This document shows, one piece after another, positions 12,581-23,216 of a DNA stretch of 64,000 nt (positions within the stretch are counted from its first letter, which is position 1; each line of letters opens with the position of its first letter). Under the pieces are notes generated by a model. That model did not search any database. It had not been told where the DNA came from and was given only the letters and a program-made list of their open reading frames with translations. Source of the DNA: Morchella semilibera (Eukaryota > Ascomycota > Pezizomycetes > Pezizales > Morchellaceae). The stretch is from positions 3,441,973 to 3,505,972 of the forward strand of contig WBVU01000003.1 in the NCBI GenBank assembly GCA_009192285.1, read 5' to 3'. Position numbers and translations under genes: made by a program.

Positions 12581-13214
12581 TGTCCCGGCGTCTTGGCATC
12601 TGTCCCGACAGTTCGGTGGGTAATGCACGGTTGTGATGGTTGGGGGAATGTTAAGCGAGAGCAGGGAATGCGAGGGGGAGGGTGTCGTCATAGGTTTCTA
12701 GGAAGTTCGATGGCGTGATGGATTGGTAATGTAAATAGCGGAGATGGTGGGGAGGATTACGAGGTGTGGTGGCGACGGGCTTCTATGAGATTCTGTGGAT
12801 GATGATATGTAGTCTTGGCGGACTGGTGGAGGGGGTATGTTAAATAGCGGGGATAGATGTTTCCCTTAGTTCTTTCTTTCTTTTCTCTCTGTCTCGTCTT
12901 CCTGTTATCTCGGTACATAGGAATCTACTCCTATTTCTGAAGCCATAGTCTCTCGTCCCACAGACTCGATCCTCTGACAAGAGGAAACTCATAGTATCCC
13001 TCATCGTTCTCGTTGAGGTCCATTCGGTCCTCACCCTCCCTGCTCTGTGCTCTTGTGCCCTTGCTCTTGCCTTTGTCTTCGCCGGTGCCTGTGCTTGTGC
13101 CTGCCCGGCGTTGTCCCTGTCTTCATCGGCCCCCTCGTCGAGTACACTGTGCTCCTCGAGTCCCTCTGCGTCATCATTGTCATCTTCTTCTTTGCGTCGG
13201 GTTACTCCGTCACA
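12581..13214 (+). repeat. Left LTR of gypsy element
   Basis: 634 bp, TG...CA boundaries, same length as the right LTR and near-identical. It should carry the element's promoter. A TC-rich block near 12.87-12.90 kb and a CTTG-rich block near 13.05-13.1 kb are visible. No standard tRNA-complementary primer site (TGG...) directly follows the LTR, so the priming mode is unclear. Confidence 0.95.
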
Positions 13215-13275
13215 CTAAGACGAGACCATCCTCACTCGACTGGCACAGTTCGAGTTCCTCGCACTATAGTTCACC

Positions 13276-14517
13276 ATGACCTCTCCAGCTACCAATGCAT
13301 TTGATTATCAAAAGCTCCATACGGATCTCGAAGGGTTCTTTGTCGCTCACCCTGAAGTGGACCCCGCCGCAACGGACGAAGCGAAGCAAGCGTATGCCCT
13401 CCTCCAAAGAGCGCACGGAGGGGTCCAGCAATATGCGGTCGACATTACCACCCATCACTCCGAAACCGAACAAGGCCGGGCTGAGTTCCACAAAGAAATC
13501 CAGGGACTACGGGCTAAGATCAAGAAGTTGCAAGAAGGAGTCAAAGGGAGTCTAGAGGAGATCCACGACGACTTAACCAAGCCCTCCAAGTCAGAGAAAC
13601 TTCCCGACCCGGAGAAATACCGGGGCGATCGCAAGACCCTTCGGACCTTTCAGAGGCAACTACAAATTAAGCTCACGGCCAATCTTGATCGATTTCCTAC
13701 CTCAGCACAACAACTTGCGTATTCCATTTCTAGGTTGGAGGGACCGGCGGCGGATCAATTTTTAGTTTATATTACGGACGAAGGAATCGCTCTTGACTCC
13801 ATGGCGGAGTTCTTTGAGATTTTGAATAATGCTTTTGGGGATCCAGACCGTGCCGCCACTGCCGCTCGTAACTTGAGGGAGATCAGGCAGCGTCAACGCA
13901 CTTTTTCTGAGTACATGGCAGAGTTTCAGCGATATGCTGCCGACTCTGAGTTCAACGAGGCGGCCAAGATCGAATGCTTGTTGGAGGGACTTAACCAGGA
14001 CCTAATGGCCCTGATGATTCAGAATGAAACACCCACTACGATTAAGGACTGCGGGTTGCTCCTCCAACGTCTTGATAATAAGCAACGGGCATTACAGGCT
14101 AGGATGGGGAGATTTCGTTTTCAGATTCCAAGTGCTCCTGCCCCGCGTTTATTTGCTCCCCGTCCCCCCGTTGCACCAGCAACATCCCCAGTCGTACGGG
14201 GGCCACCTCAATCACCACCAAAGAATGCTGCGCCGGCGGCCCACCCTTCCTATACTCCAGGGGGAGCTGTCCCTATGGATTTGTCTAATAGTTATCGTCG
14301 CCCGGACCCCAGGGAGAGAGAGGCACGCCGTGTGGAGAATCGTTGCTACTACTGTGGGGGGGTTGGACATTTGGTCAGGGACTGTAAGCTTTCGCCCTCG
14401 GGAAGGGCGGCACCCAGGATGAGGGGAGCGTTATTGGAAGCAAGAAAGGAAAAGAAGGAAAAGGAAGAGGAGGGATTGTCGGATGAGGAGGAGTTAAAAG
14501 ATTCGTCCCTGGCCTAG
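13276..14517 (+). CDS. gag of the gypsy element
   Basis: A 413-aa capsid/nucleocapsid-type protein. The N-terminal half is helical and charged. The central retrotransposon gag segment contains YRGDRKTLRTFQRQL and MAEFQRYA. A Pro/Ala-rich linker follows, then one CCHC zinc knuckle (CYYCGGVGHLVRDC) near residue 357 and an acidic/lysine-rich tail. The pol frame is offset from gag by -1, an arrangement for which this family commonly uses programmed frameshifting. Confidence 0.93.
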   Translation: MTSPATNAFDYQKLHTDLEGFFVAHPEVDPAATDEAKQAYALLQRAHGGVQQYAVDITTHHSETEQGRAEFHKEIQGLRAKIKKLQEGVKGSLEEIHDDLTKPSKSEKLPDPEKYRGDRKTLRTFQRQLQIKLTANLDRFPTSAQQLAYSISRLEGPAADQFLVYITDEGIALDSMAEFFEILNNAFGDPDRAATAARNLREIRQRQRTFSEYMAEFQRYAADSEFNEAAKIECLLEGLNQDLMALMIQNETPTTIKDCGLLLQRLDNKQRALQARMGRFRFQIPSAPAPRLFAPRPPVAPATSPVVRGPPQSPPKNAAPAAHPSYTPGGAVPMDLSNSYRRPDPREREARRVENRCYYCGGVGHLVRDCKLSPSGRAAPRMRGALLEARKEKKEKEEEGLSDEEELKDSSLA

Positions 14518-14555
14518 GCGGCATAGCCCAGGGACCTCCAAAGGTTTTCTCTCAG

Positions 14556-17500
14556 GTGTCTATTTCAACGTTTTCAGTATCAGAAGGGGAGATGGATGGG
14601 AATCAACTGATTGTAGTGTGTTCTATTTCACAAAATAAAAAATCTATTGTACCCACTTATGCCTTGATTGATACTGGAGCGTCGGGATATGCATTTATTG
14701 ATGAAGACTTTGTGCGCCGCCATGAATTAAAGATGAAAAATTTACGGACTGAGAGGGAGATTGATGTGATTGATGGAAGGCCTATCGAGTCTGGGAAGGT
14801 GACCAGGAAGGTGACGTTGGAATTGGAAATTAATGGACATGTGGAGGAGTGTCCTTTCTTTGTTACAAAGTTGGGACATTATCCGATTGTGATGGGAATC
14901 CCTTGGCTGAGGAAGCATGGAGTTTTGATTGATAGTGGAAGGAATGAGATTCGCTTCCAATCATCAGTGTGTCTTGAACATTGCATAGCCAACCACAAAT
15001 CTATTGTTGCTCGAGGAATTTCAATTTCACCACCCGAAAGGCCTGTTACAAATATTTCGGCAATTACTCCTCGATCGTTTAAGAAACTTTCGCAAGACCC
15101 TACTGTGCAAATTTATTCGACTACCCTCTATGCTATCAACAAAATATTGGAGATGCCTGCCAACCCTGATGGAACGATTCCAATTGATTATCAGCGGTTC
15201 CGACAGCTGTTCGATGAGACCAATGCTTCTAGACTACCACCACATCGTCCCTATGACCATGAGATCAAACTTCAGGAAGGAACAGTACCACCCTTTGGTC
15301 CCATGTATAGTATGTCACGGGAAGAGTTGAAGGCGTTGAGGGATTATTTGGCCGACAATTTGCAGAAAGGATTTCTTAGATCTAGCAATTCTCCAGCCGG
15401 CGCCCCGGTGCTATTTGTTAAAAAGGCTGATGGTTCCTTACGCTTGTGTGTTGATTATCGAAAGCTAAACGCTATTACGGTCAAGGATCGATATCCTCTT
15501 CCCCTTACACCAGAGACGATGGCCAACTTAGCCCGCGCTAATTATTTTACCAAGCTGGACCTATGATGGGGATATAATCAGATTAGGATTAAAGAAGGGG
15601 ACGAGTGGAAAACGGCTTTTCGAACACGCTATGGACATTGGGAATATCTGGTGATGCCTTTTGGTCTAACTAATGCTCCTGCTACCTTTCAACGTTGGAT
15701 TAACGATATTCTTCGCCCCTTTCTGGATCGTTGCGCTACTGCTTATCTGGGTGATATTCTTATTTATTCGGAGACCTTGGAACAACAGCAACAGGATGTG
15801 CGACAAGTACTGGAAGCCTTGGAAGCTAATGAGGTCCATCTAAAACCGGAGAAATGCGAATTCAGCGTACAAGAGACAAAATATTTGGGCATGATTTTGA
15901 CCCCTGGAGGAATGAAGATGGATCCTGCTAAGGTACAGACAATTGTGGACTGGGAAGCGCCAAAGACAGTGAAGGAGGTTCAGGAATTTCTTGGGTTCGC
16001 CAATTTTTATCGACGTTTTATCTATGCTTATTCCCGAGTGGCTCGGCCATTGACTACTTTGACAAAAAAGCATGTACGATTTGAGTGGACCAAAAAAGTT
16101 GAACAAGCCTTTCAGAAACTCAAGACTGCTTTTACCACCGCTCCCATATTGATGCATCCTGATCCCGAAAAAGAATTTATTGTAGAAACCGACGCGTCAG
16201 ATTATGTGTCGGCAGGGATACTATCACAACAAGATGATGAAGGAATCCTACACCCGGTTGCTTTTTTCTCCAAGACACACTCGCCAGCAGAATGCAATTA
16301 CGAAATTTACGATAAGGAGTTGTTGGCCATTATTCGTTGCTTCGAGGAATGGAGACCTCATTTGGAGACAGCTCAATTTCAAGTCAAAGTACTTACAGAT
16401 CATCGCAATCTTGAGTACTTTATGTCGACTAAATTGCTGAATAGGCGTCAAACTCGTTGGGCAGAGTTTCTATCTCGGTTTAATTTTATGATTCAGTATA
16501 GGCCGGGAAAGCAGGGAAGGAAGGTTGATATTTTGACTAGAAGACCTAAAGATCTACCGAAGGAGGGGGATGAGAGATTGAAGCAACAAAGCCGAGTGGT
16601 TTTGAAGAAGGAGAATTTGGATTTTAAGATAGGTTTGTTAGCGGGTTCTTTGGCAAATGAACCCGCTGAAGGATCGTCTCCCGTACTTGATTTGTTTAAC
16701 AAAGCTTACCAGAGTGATAGCTTTCCAAACAAAATCCTATCCATGATCCGAGATGGCGTTCGACATTCAAAAGAGATTTCGTTGGCGGAGTGCAAGGAGA
16801 GCAAGGAGGGGCTATTGCTTTATCGGAATACACTCTATGTCCCCGATTTCGATGAACTTAAACTCTATCTGCTCCGAGAGTATCACGACAAACCCTCGGC
16901 GGGACATCCTGGACGATCAAAGACTTTGGAACTTCTTAGCCGGGAATATTATTGGCCGACCATGCGGAAATATACAGATCGCTATGTTCAGAACTGTCAT
17001 ACCTGTCGGCGAAGTAAGACGAACCATAATCCCTTACAAGGAGTTCTACGCCCATTATCGGTGCCTAAAGGACCCTGGACCGATGTTACGATGGATTTTG
17101 TAACGGGACTTCCGGAGAGTCGGGGATTTAACGCCATTCTGGTAGTGGTGGATCGGTTGACAAAGATGAAGCATTTGATTCCCACGACGGAGAATGTTAA
17201 CGCCAGAGATCTGTCTCGTCTATACCTGGAGCAGGTATGGAAACTACATGGGTTACCCGAAACTATTGTTTCCGATCGAGGGACACAGTTTACTGCCGAA
17301 TTCTGGAAAGTCCTCTGCGAACGGTTGGAAATCGCCCCTCGTTATTCCACAGCCTTTCATCCTCAGACCGATGGGCAGACAGAAAGGACCAATGCGATTA
17401 TGGAGCAGTACCTCCGCAGTTATGTATCATATCAACAAGATAATTGGGTGGACCTTTTACCTCTGGCTGAATTTGCTACTAATAATCATATCTCCGAAAC

Positions 17501-18152
17501 TACTAATATGTCCCCCTTTCAGGCTAACTATGGGAGACATCCGAGAATGACATTTGGACCCTTACAGCACGGGCAGACGGTGAATGCGGATCAGGCTAAT
17601 GGGTTGGCACGAGAGATGTCTCAAGTGGTTGACTTCCTGAAGAGCGAGATGTTCAGGGCACAGAAGATACAGGAGGAAATGGCCAACTTACACCGTACCC
17701 CCGCACCTCGATATACAGTTGGTGACTCCGTCTGGCTTTCTACCCGGAATATTGAAACCAAACGACCGTCGAAGAAACTTGATTGGAAACAAATTGGTCC
17801 CTACCCGGTTAAACGAATTGTGAGTCCTTATGCTTATGAGCTGGAACTACCCGCCTCTATGAAGATACACCCGGTATTCCATGTTTCATTATTATCCCCG
17901 ACAGTTGGAAATCCTGTTCCTGGACAAATTGTTGAACCGCCTCCACCGGTGGAAGTCGAAGGAGAGACCGAATGGGAGGTAGTGGAAATACTGGATTCGC
18001 GAAAGAGGGGGCGACGTGTGGAGTACTTGGTTAGATATGCTGGATATGAAGAACCGTCCTGGCAACCTTCGAGTGATTTGGAGCATAGTCCTGATATTAG
18101 AAAAATATTTCATGACCAATATCCTTCGAAACCTCGGCCTATCAGGAGCTAG
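14556..18152 (+). pseudogene. pol of the gypsy element (PR-RT-RH-IN-chromodomain), broken
   Basis: Domains in order: aspartic protease around 14.67 kb (DTGAS), reverse transcriptase about 15.2-15.85 kb (LCVDYRKLNAIT, MPFGLTNAPATFQ), RNase H about 16.15-16.5 kb (ETDAS), integrase HHCC zinc region about 16.87-17.02 kb, integrase core about 17.05-17.5 kb, GPY/F region about 17.75-17.9 kb, and a chromodomain about 17.97-18.12 kb (EYLVRYAGYEEPSW). The chromodomain places it among chromoviruses, whose integration is known to be biased to marked chromatin. The frame appears interrupted at about one place, so this is a fossil. Confidence 0.93.
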
Positions 18153-18173
18153 GCCCTTGGAGGGGACCTGATC

Positions 18174-18807
18174 TGTCCCGGCGTCTTGGCATCTGTCCCG
18201 ACAGTTCGGTGGGTAATGCACGGTTGTGATGGTTGAGGGAATGTTAAGCGAGAGCAGGGAATGCGAGGGGGAGGGTGTCGTCATAGGTTTCTAGGAAGTT
18301 CGATGGCGTGATGGATTGGTAATGTAAATAGCGGAGATGGTGGGGAGGATTACGAGGTGTGGTGGCGACGGGCTTCTATGAGATTCTGTGGATGATGATA
18401 TGTAGTCTTGGCGGACTGGTGGAGGGGGTATGTTAAATAGCGGGGATAGATGTTTCCCTTAGTTCTTTCTTTCTTTTCTCTCTGTCTCGTCTTCCTGTTA
18501 TCTCGGTACATAGGAATCTACTCCTATTTCTGAAGCCATAGTCTCTCGTCCCACAGACTCGATCCTCTGACAAGAGGAAACTCATAGTATCCCTCATCGT
18601 TCTCGTTGAGGTCCATTCGGTCCTCACCCTCCCTGCTCTGTGCTCTTGTGCCCTTGCTCTTGCCTTTGTCTTCGCCGGTGCCTGTGCTTGTGCCTGCCCG
18701 GCGTTGTCCCTGTCTTCATCGGCCCCCTCGTCGAGTACACTGTGCTCCTCGAGTCCCTCTGCGTCATCATTGTCATCTTCTTCTTTGCGTCGGGTTACTC
18801 CGTCACA
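18174..18807 (+). repeat. Right LTR of gypsy element
   Basis: 634 bp. It is identical by eye to the left LTR except for about one G/A difference. It is preceded by a purine-rich tract (GGAGGGGA) that fits the plus-strand primer. Confidence 0.95.
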
Positions 18808-19117
18808 GCTGAATAGATTGGGCGCCCATAGTAACCTGAAGGCCCTAGTAAGGTTCTATAGGTCTAGAATCTTGAATTCGATATATAGTACCAATTTGGA
18901 ATTATGAGGCCCGCTTTTGGCTTTAGTGAACATTCTAGGACGGTATAATCTGTTTCAGAAGATGGTTTGTGAGTGGAGGGTCTCCCACCGTGGCGGTAGA
19001 CCCCCGGCTAAGGCGATGGGGTCTGTTCGGGTTGGTGACTAAGGCCTAATAGCTATGTAGAGCGCCGAAAATACCTATAAGGAGATAGAGTATTTTTTAT
19101 TGCTTTATAGTCATATA

Positions 19118-19304
19118 CAGTCGCCTCTCGATATAAGGATACGGTTGGGACCGAAAAATCTGTGCTGAATATATCCTTATAAGCCGAGTATCACTATAAG
19201 AAGTAAGGAGATACTGGTAAAAGGGTATTTCGGGACCGCCGATTGCTATCCTTATAACGAGAGTATCACTATATGAAGTATCACTATAACAAGAGCCGGC
19301 TGTA
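19118..19304. mobile_element. pogo/Tc1-like MITE (TA-flanked)
   Basis: A 187-bp element with ends CAGTCGCCTCTCGATATAAG (left) and, as reverse complement, CAGCCGGCTCTTGTTATAG (right). It lies between ATA and TATA, as expected for TA target duplication. Interior repeats of the form GAGTATCACTATA and TCCTTATAA recall the CAGT...CTCGNTATAA ends of pogo/Fot1-class elements in fungi. It has no transposase and looks moderately old from arm divergence. Confidence 0.75.
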
Positions 19305-19664
19305 TACCCAAGGACAATAATTAGATGGTTATACACAAATAATTTAACAACAAGATACACGCATGCGACTTTTGTTATTTGACTTTTGGAGAGGATGAAG
19401 TAGGAAGTTTGAGATTTGATTGATAACCTAGCTACAGGACTATGCACAGTGTTAATAAAGTATACTATATCCTTATGTGATTACATATATACCAAACAGT
19501 CCTAGCTAACTACATGTAGGCACTTTTACAGACTTCTAGATACCCCTGGGGTACATCGATTTGTATGGTGACGCGGTAGTCTATCCTGGGTACGGGGATA
19601 AGAAATGATAATTCTGCATGTTTTGGGCTCAAAAAGTGAAGTTATCTTTCGTACTGGATAATAC

Positions 19665-19820
19665 CGATATATATCGTCCTGTCAGGATATATATCATACT
19701 GTTAGGATATATATCATCCTGTTAGGATCATCCTGTTAGGATATTATCCTATCAGGATAGGTGTTTCTCGGGAGCATGGATATCCTGACAGGACAATATA
19801 TATCCTGATAGGACGATATA
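19665..19820. repeat. Palindromic minisatellite
   Basis: Three to four head-to-tail units of about 20 bp (ATATATATCRTCCTGTYAGG) are followed by their reverse complements, so the whole block can fold back. It sits inside family-B copy 2. Confidence 0.85.
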
Positions 19821-19822
19821 TA

Positions 19823-19959
19823 CATCAGCAAACTCAACTTGTGACTGGAGTCTCCCAGCAGTCTCCCAGGTCTCCTGAGACTCTCCTGAGACCCCTGGAT
19901 ATTTTTTGAGTCTCCTGAGGCTCAGGAGACATCAGGAGACAAATGAAGTCTTGCTGATG
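19823..19959. mobile_element. MITE with internal GTCTCC array (TA-flanked)
   Basis: A 137-bp element, ends CATCAGCAA and its reverse complement TTGCTGATG, flanked by TA on both sides. The interior is a dense array of GTCTCC/GGAGAC and CTCCTGAG words in both orientations. It is nested in family-B copy 2 and absent from copy 1. Confidence 0.65.
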
Positions 19960-20616
19960 TAGGCGGGTTACGCCCAATCACCCCTAGCCGCGCCTAGCTG
20001 CCGCACTCTGCCGAGCCATCATGAACTTTTTCAGCTTCATCACCCAATCATCACTAAACCACTATATGCATCACCGCATCTATGAATAGCATCTTCAAAT
20101 CATCTCTTCTATCATTGGGCTTGCCAGAGTTGAGGAACACATTAACTACAAGAATTATTTGCACATGAATCTGAGCAAAACAGGTTGGGGTTTATCTACA
20201 ATGATCTTGATAGCCGGCATTCATGATGGTGAAGATGAGAAGCTGATGGTGATAGTGATGGCAATGATGATGATGATGATGATGATGGTGATGTTAGTGG
20301 TTTAGCTTGCTGCCCTGCCGTTCCCGCCACCCTGCCGTACCCGCCGCCCTGCTGTCCCGCCACCCTGCCATCCTGCCGCCTGCATGATAGCTTATACCCT
20401 CCTATATGATAGCTTACCATACAGCGATGATAGCAGGGCTCTAGAAATCGTATCTTATCGGGGAGTGGAGATATACCTATCCCGAAAACTCGTGAAAGTG
20501 CACGAGTTACGCAACTGGAGGTATAAAGCATCCTTAGTTTTAGGATACATTAGTATGGGAGATTTTCATCCTCGATAGACAATAAGTTATCTTTTCGACT
20601 CGTGTACCACAGGGAT

Positions 20617-21191
20617 ACTACATGTACTCAACATGGCTGCGACCTTCTCGTGCCTCGGAAGTCCAAAATCAACAACGACATCCATGGTGCACTCGAGTGA
20701 TAAGATATGACCTTGCTAAGACGCTGAAAATCCATTTACCGAGTACCTGGTACCTGAGTTACTTAGCCAAAATACATGTACCGTCTACGGAAGGCGAATA
20801 CCGGCCAAAAGGATCGGGACGACGGCACGATGACACTTAATTATGGAAACTGGAGTCGACGACTTCAATGAGAATTTATTAAATATACTTTTAGAGTGCT
20901 TGCCACATCATGAAATTACATCCACATGCGACCACGGTAGTTCTAACGAGAGCCACGTAAGCCATGGATAGAATACAGCTACAAACAACCAGAGCAGCAT
21001 TTGGCTAGGGTTTATGCATATTTCGTTAGAATAATTAGCAGGCCCATACGAATTTACCTTGCCATAATCAACGGTGCTGTGTCTGCAATGCCAAGCATTC
21101 AATCACTCTCTACTAATTTACCCAAATAGGCTAGCCCAGAGGGTCGTCTAATATTAGCAGAACAAAGCGGCCTAAAGAAGGGTTCAAAATA
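20617..21191. other. Gene-free stretch
   Basis: No gene. TACATGTA occurs at 20619 (directly outside the family-B end) and 20773. Confidence 0.5.
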
Positions 21192-21313
21192 GAGTGATTT
21201 GGCCAAGCCCTGTTTTTAAAATTAGCTCAATTGAGTTCTTGGCGGGATTTTCACACCAAGAACTATCGCCGAGGACTAAATGTTTAGATTCAGAGGTGGT
21301 GGCCAAGTCGCTC
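21192..21313. mobile_element. MITE family A, copy 2 (TA-flanked)
   Basis: A 122-bp element, reverse orientation relative to the copy at 9711-9840. Ends are GAGTGATTTGGCCA and, as reverse complement, GAGCGACTTGGCCACC. Shared interior in the same order: CTCTGAATCTAAA, TTGGTGT, CCCGCCAAGAACTCAA. It is flanked by TA. Arms and body are more diverged than in copy 1, so it is older. Confidence 0.8.
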
Positions 21314-22931
21314 TAATAAGCGATGAAAAGAGTTTAAATTCACGCTTATCTAAAGTAGGATTCTTAAGATCTTCGAGATCAGATTAGAGAGCCGCACAAG
21401 TTAACCCCTGCCTACCCGCAGTTTCAAAACGGTTCAGATCGAGACCTACTCTTGCAGATTGGATTACCGTTCGAGTTTTTTTTAACGTAGGTTTTATGTA
21501 CTCTAAACTAGTGCAGTAAATACAAGCGAGAGCACCAGTTATGTCTTTTGAAACTCTCCAGTCGGCTTTAGACACCAACATCTTTTGGAAGATGCACATG
21601 TAGTTCCAGAAGAGTTTCATCTTTGAATAGAGATTGGCGGTCGTTAGCATTGCAAAGATATGAATTATTAGAACTTCCTGTTTTAGGATATACATACTCT
21701 AGGAATGTGGATGCTTTAGCTTCTCCAAAACTCAATATGTGATTGGCTGCGACTGGGGCTTGGGGCCTGCAACTGGGGTATGAAAGCTCACCAGTAAACA
21801 GCTATTCTGACTATAGACAGCGGGTTAATCCTGGCCTCATCTCAAAACACCTATCGTTTCTGCTGCTAAAGACGTGCACAACTATGTGGAAAACCAAAGC
21901 ATTAAGGATCTTAAAAATACCCGAGCTCATAGCGTTGCGGACCTTGGACCCATTCCTTGGTATAAACCAGTACTAGAATGGCGAAAATACATTCTATCCT
22001 TTGGCGGCTAACTACAATCAAGTGTCAAATGCTTCAAATCAGTGTTTCATGTCGGTACCTCACCCATGAGTGCCTCCAAATCATGTTTTCTGTAGTACTT
22101 GCTGTTACGTGTGAGGGTTTCGATTGACGTTGTCAGGTCAGATAATAGAAACTACAGATTACGGGGCTTAAGCTGATCTGTTTCGTTTGCAGGGGAGTAA
22201 TTGAAAAGCTTTGATCTTTGCTGTTAACAGCAGATAATGAAGTAATACATATTATACTTGATCATAATATCCAAGAGATCAAAACCAAGTGCTAGTTTCT
22301 CACAACACACATCCACCCTCAATCAACACTAGCCGTGTAGTGAATGATACGCGGCTATTCACCGTCAAAAATCAACAATGAAACAACAGGGTACATGCAC
22401 GTAGCTAATAGGTCATCCCTGTTTCCAAGGGAGAATATATGGGATCGATCTATAGACTCTTATCGATCAAGTGAAGTTTCAGACTAACCAATAGAGAAAA
22501 TTCATAGAGATACACCTGGGGGCAAGTAGCCTATGGTCCCGCATTAGTGGTAAAGTCCTCAGTTAAGCTGTCCTATCTGGCCCGGCTTGTAATTATTTGG
22601 TTTAACTTAAGGCCTTAGTAAGGGGAGGGTATTTACTGGGTCTCGCAGTCAGTTTTAAATTTATTGTGATATAACCAAGCGGCGTGAGGAATACATACTC
22701 TCCGGCGGCGGTTGGCCAAAACCTAAGACTAAACTCCCTACTAGGGTAAGATCGAATGAGATTGCTTTATGGTGTTAAATCAAGATTTGTGCTGGTTGTT
22801 ATGGGTTTTGCGGGGCCTTGTAGATGTAGATAGGCGCCATGGGGAGCTCCTTGGAGATTAAATATGGGATCAGATTTCTCAAGTACTCACTTCTGAGGAG
22901 CTCCGGAGGTGAGTTAGGAGGTTTGTTGGTA
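21314..22931. other. Gene-free stretch
   Basis: No supportable exon on either strand and no clear repeat. AT-rich, probably decayed repeat-derived sequence. Confidence 0.45.
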
Positions 22932-23216
22932 AAGCCCCTACCCAAAAGCCTCCGCGAAGGGGCCAATTACCACCTAAACTAGTTGGAACTAGGTTCTAAG
23001 TATAGAACCACAACGCAATCAATTATAATGGTGAACAGAGGTAAAAAGATTTTACCCCCAGGAGAAGCCTTTTGCACATTTTTGAGTTAATAAAAAGGAG
23101 TGGTTAAGGTGTAATAGAATATTGTAGTGGAGAACCCTGTTGCTAGGTAGATTTTGTATGAGGTTTCACCATTCAACTACTTTCGGGCTTTCACGAAAAC
23201 TTTTGGGTAGGGGCTT
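22932..23216. mobile_element. MITE, 285 bp (TA-flanked)
   Basis: The ends AAGCCCCTACCCAAAAG are perfect inverted repeats over 17 bp, with weaker pairing beyond (CGCGAAGGGGCC against CGTGAAAGCCC). Both sides are flanked by TA. No coding capacity. Confidence 0.8.

Larger units (their letters stand above)
12581..18807 (+). mobile_element. Ty3/gypsy chromovirus LTR retrotransposon (fossil, nearly intact)
   Basis: A 6.2-kb element with 634-bp LTRs (12581-13214 and 18174-18807) beginning TGTCCC and ending GTCACA. The LTRs differ at about one position by my reading, so insertion was recent on a genomic time scale. The order LTR, gag, protease, reverse transcriptase, RNase H, integrase, chromodomain, LTR is that of Ty3/gypsy (Metaviridae) chromoviruses. 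A purine-rich tract lies just before the right LTR. It is flanked by GGTGA and GCTGA, an imperfect 5-bp target duplication. The pol part looks broken at about one place, so it is treated as a fossil. Confidence 0.97.
19542..20616 (+). mobile_element. Non-coding DNA transposon family B, copy 2, with nested element
   Basis: About 1.07 kb, with left end ACCCCTGGGGTACATCGATT and right end the reverse complement of ATCCCTGTGGTACACGAGTC. It aligns with copy 1 (reverse strand) at the left end (GGGATAAGAAAT), the ATGATG array (about 20.26-20.29 kb), a CCTGCC-rich array (20.31-20.38 kb) and the right end (AGGATACATTAGTATGGGA near 20.54 kb, then AAGTTATC). Extra length comes from a palindromic minisatellite (19665-19820) and a nested MITE (19823-19959). 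Flanked by TA. Confidence 0.7.
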
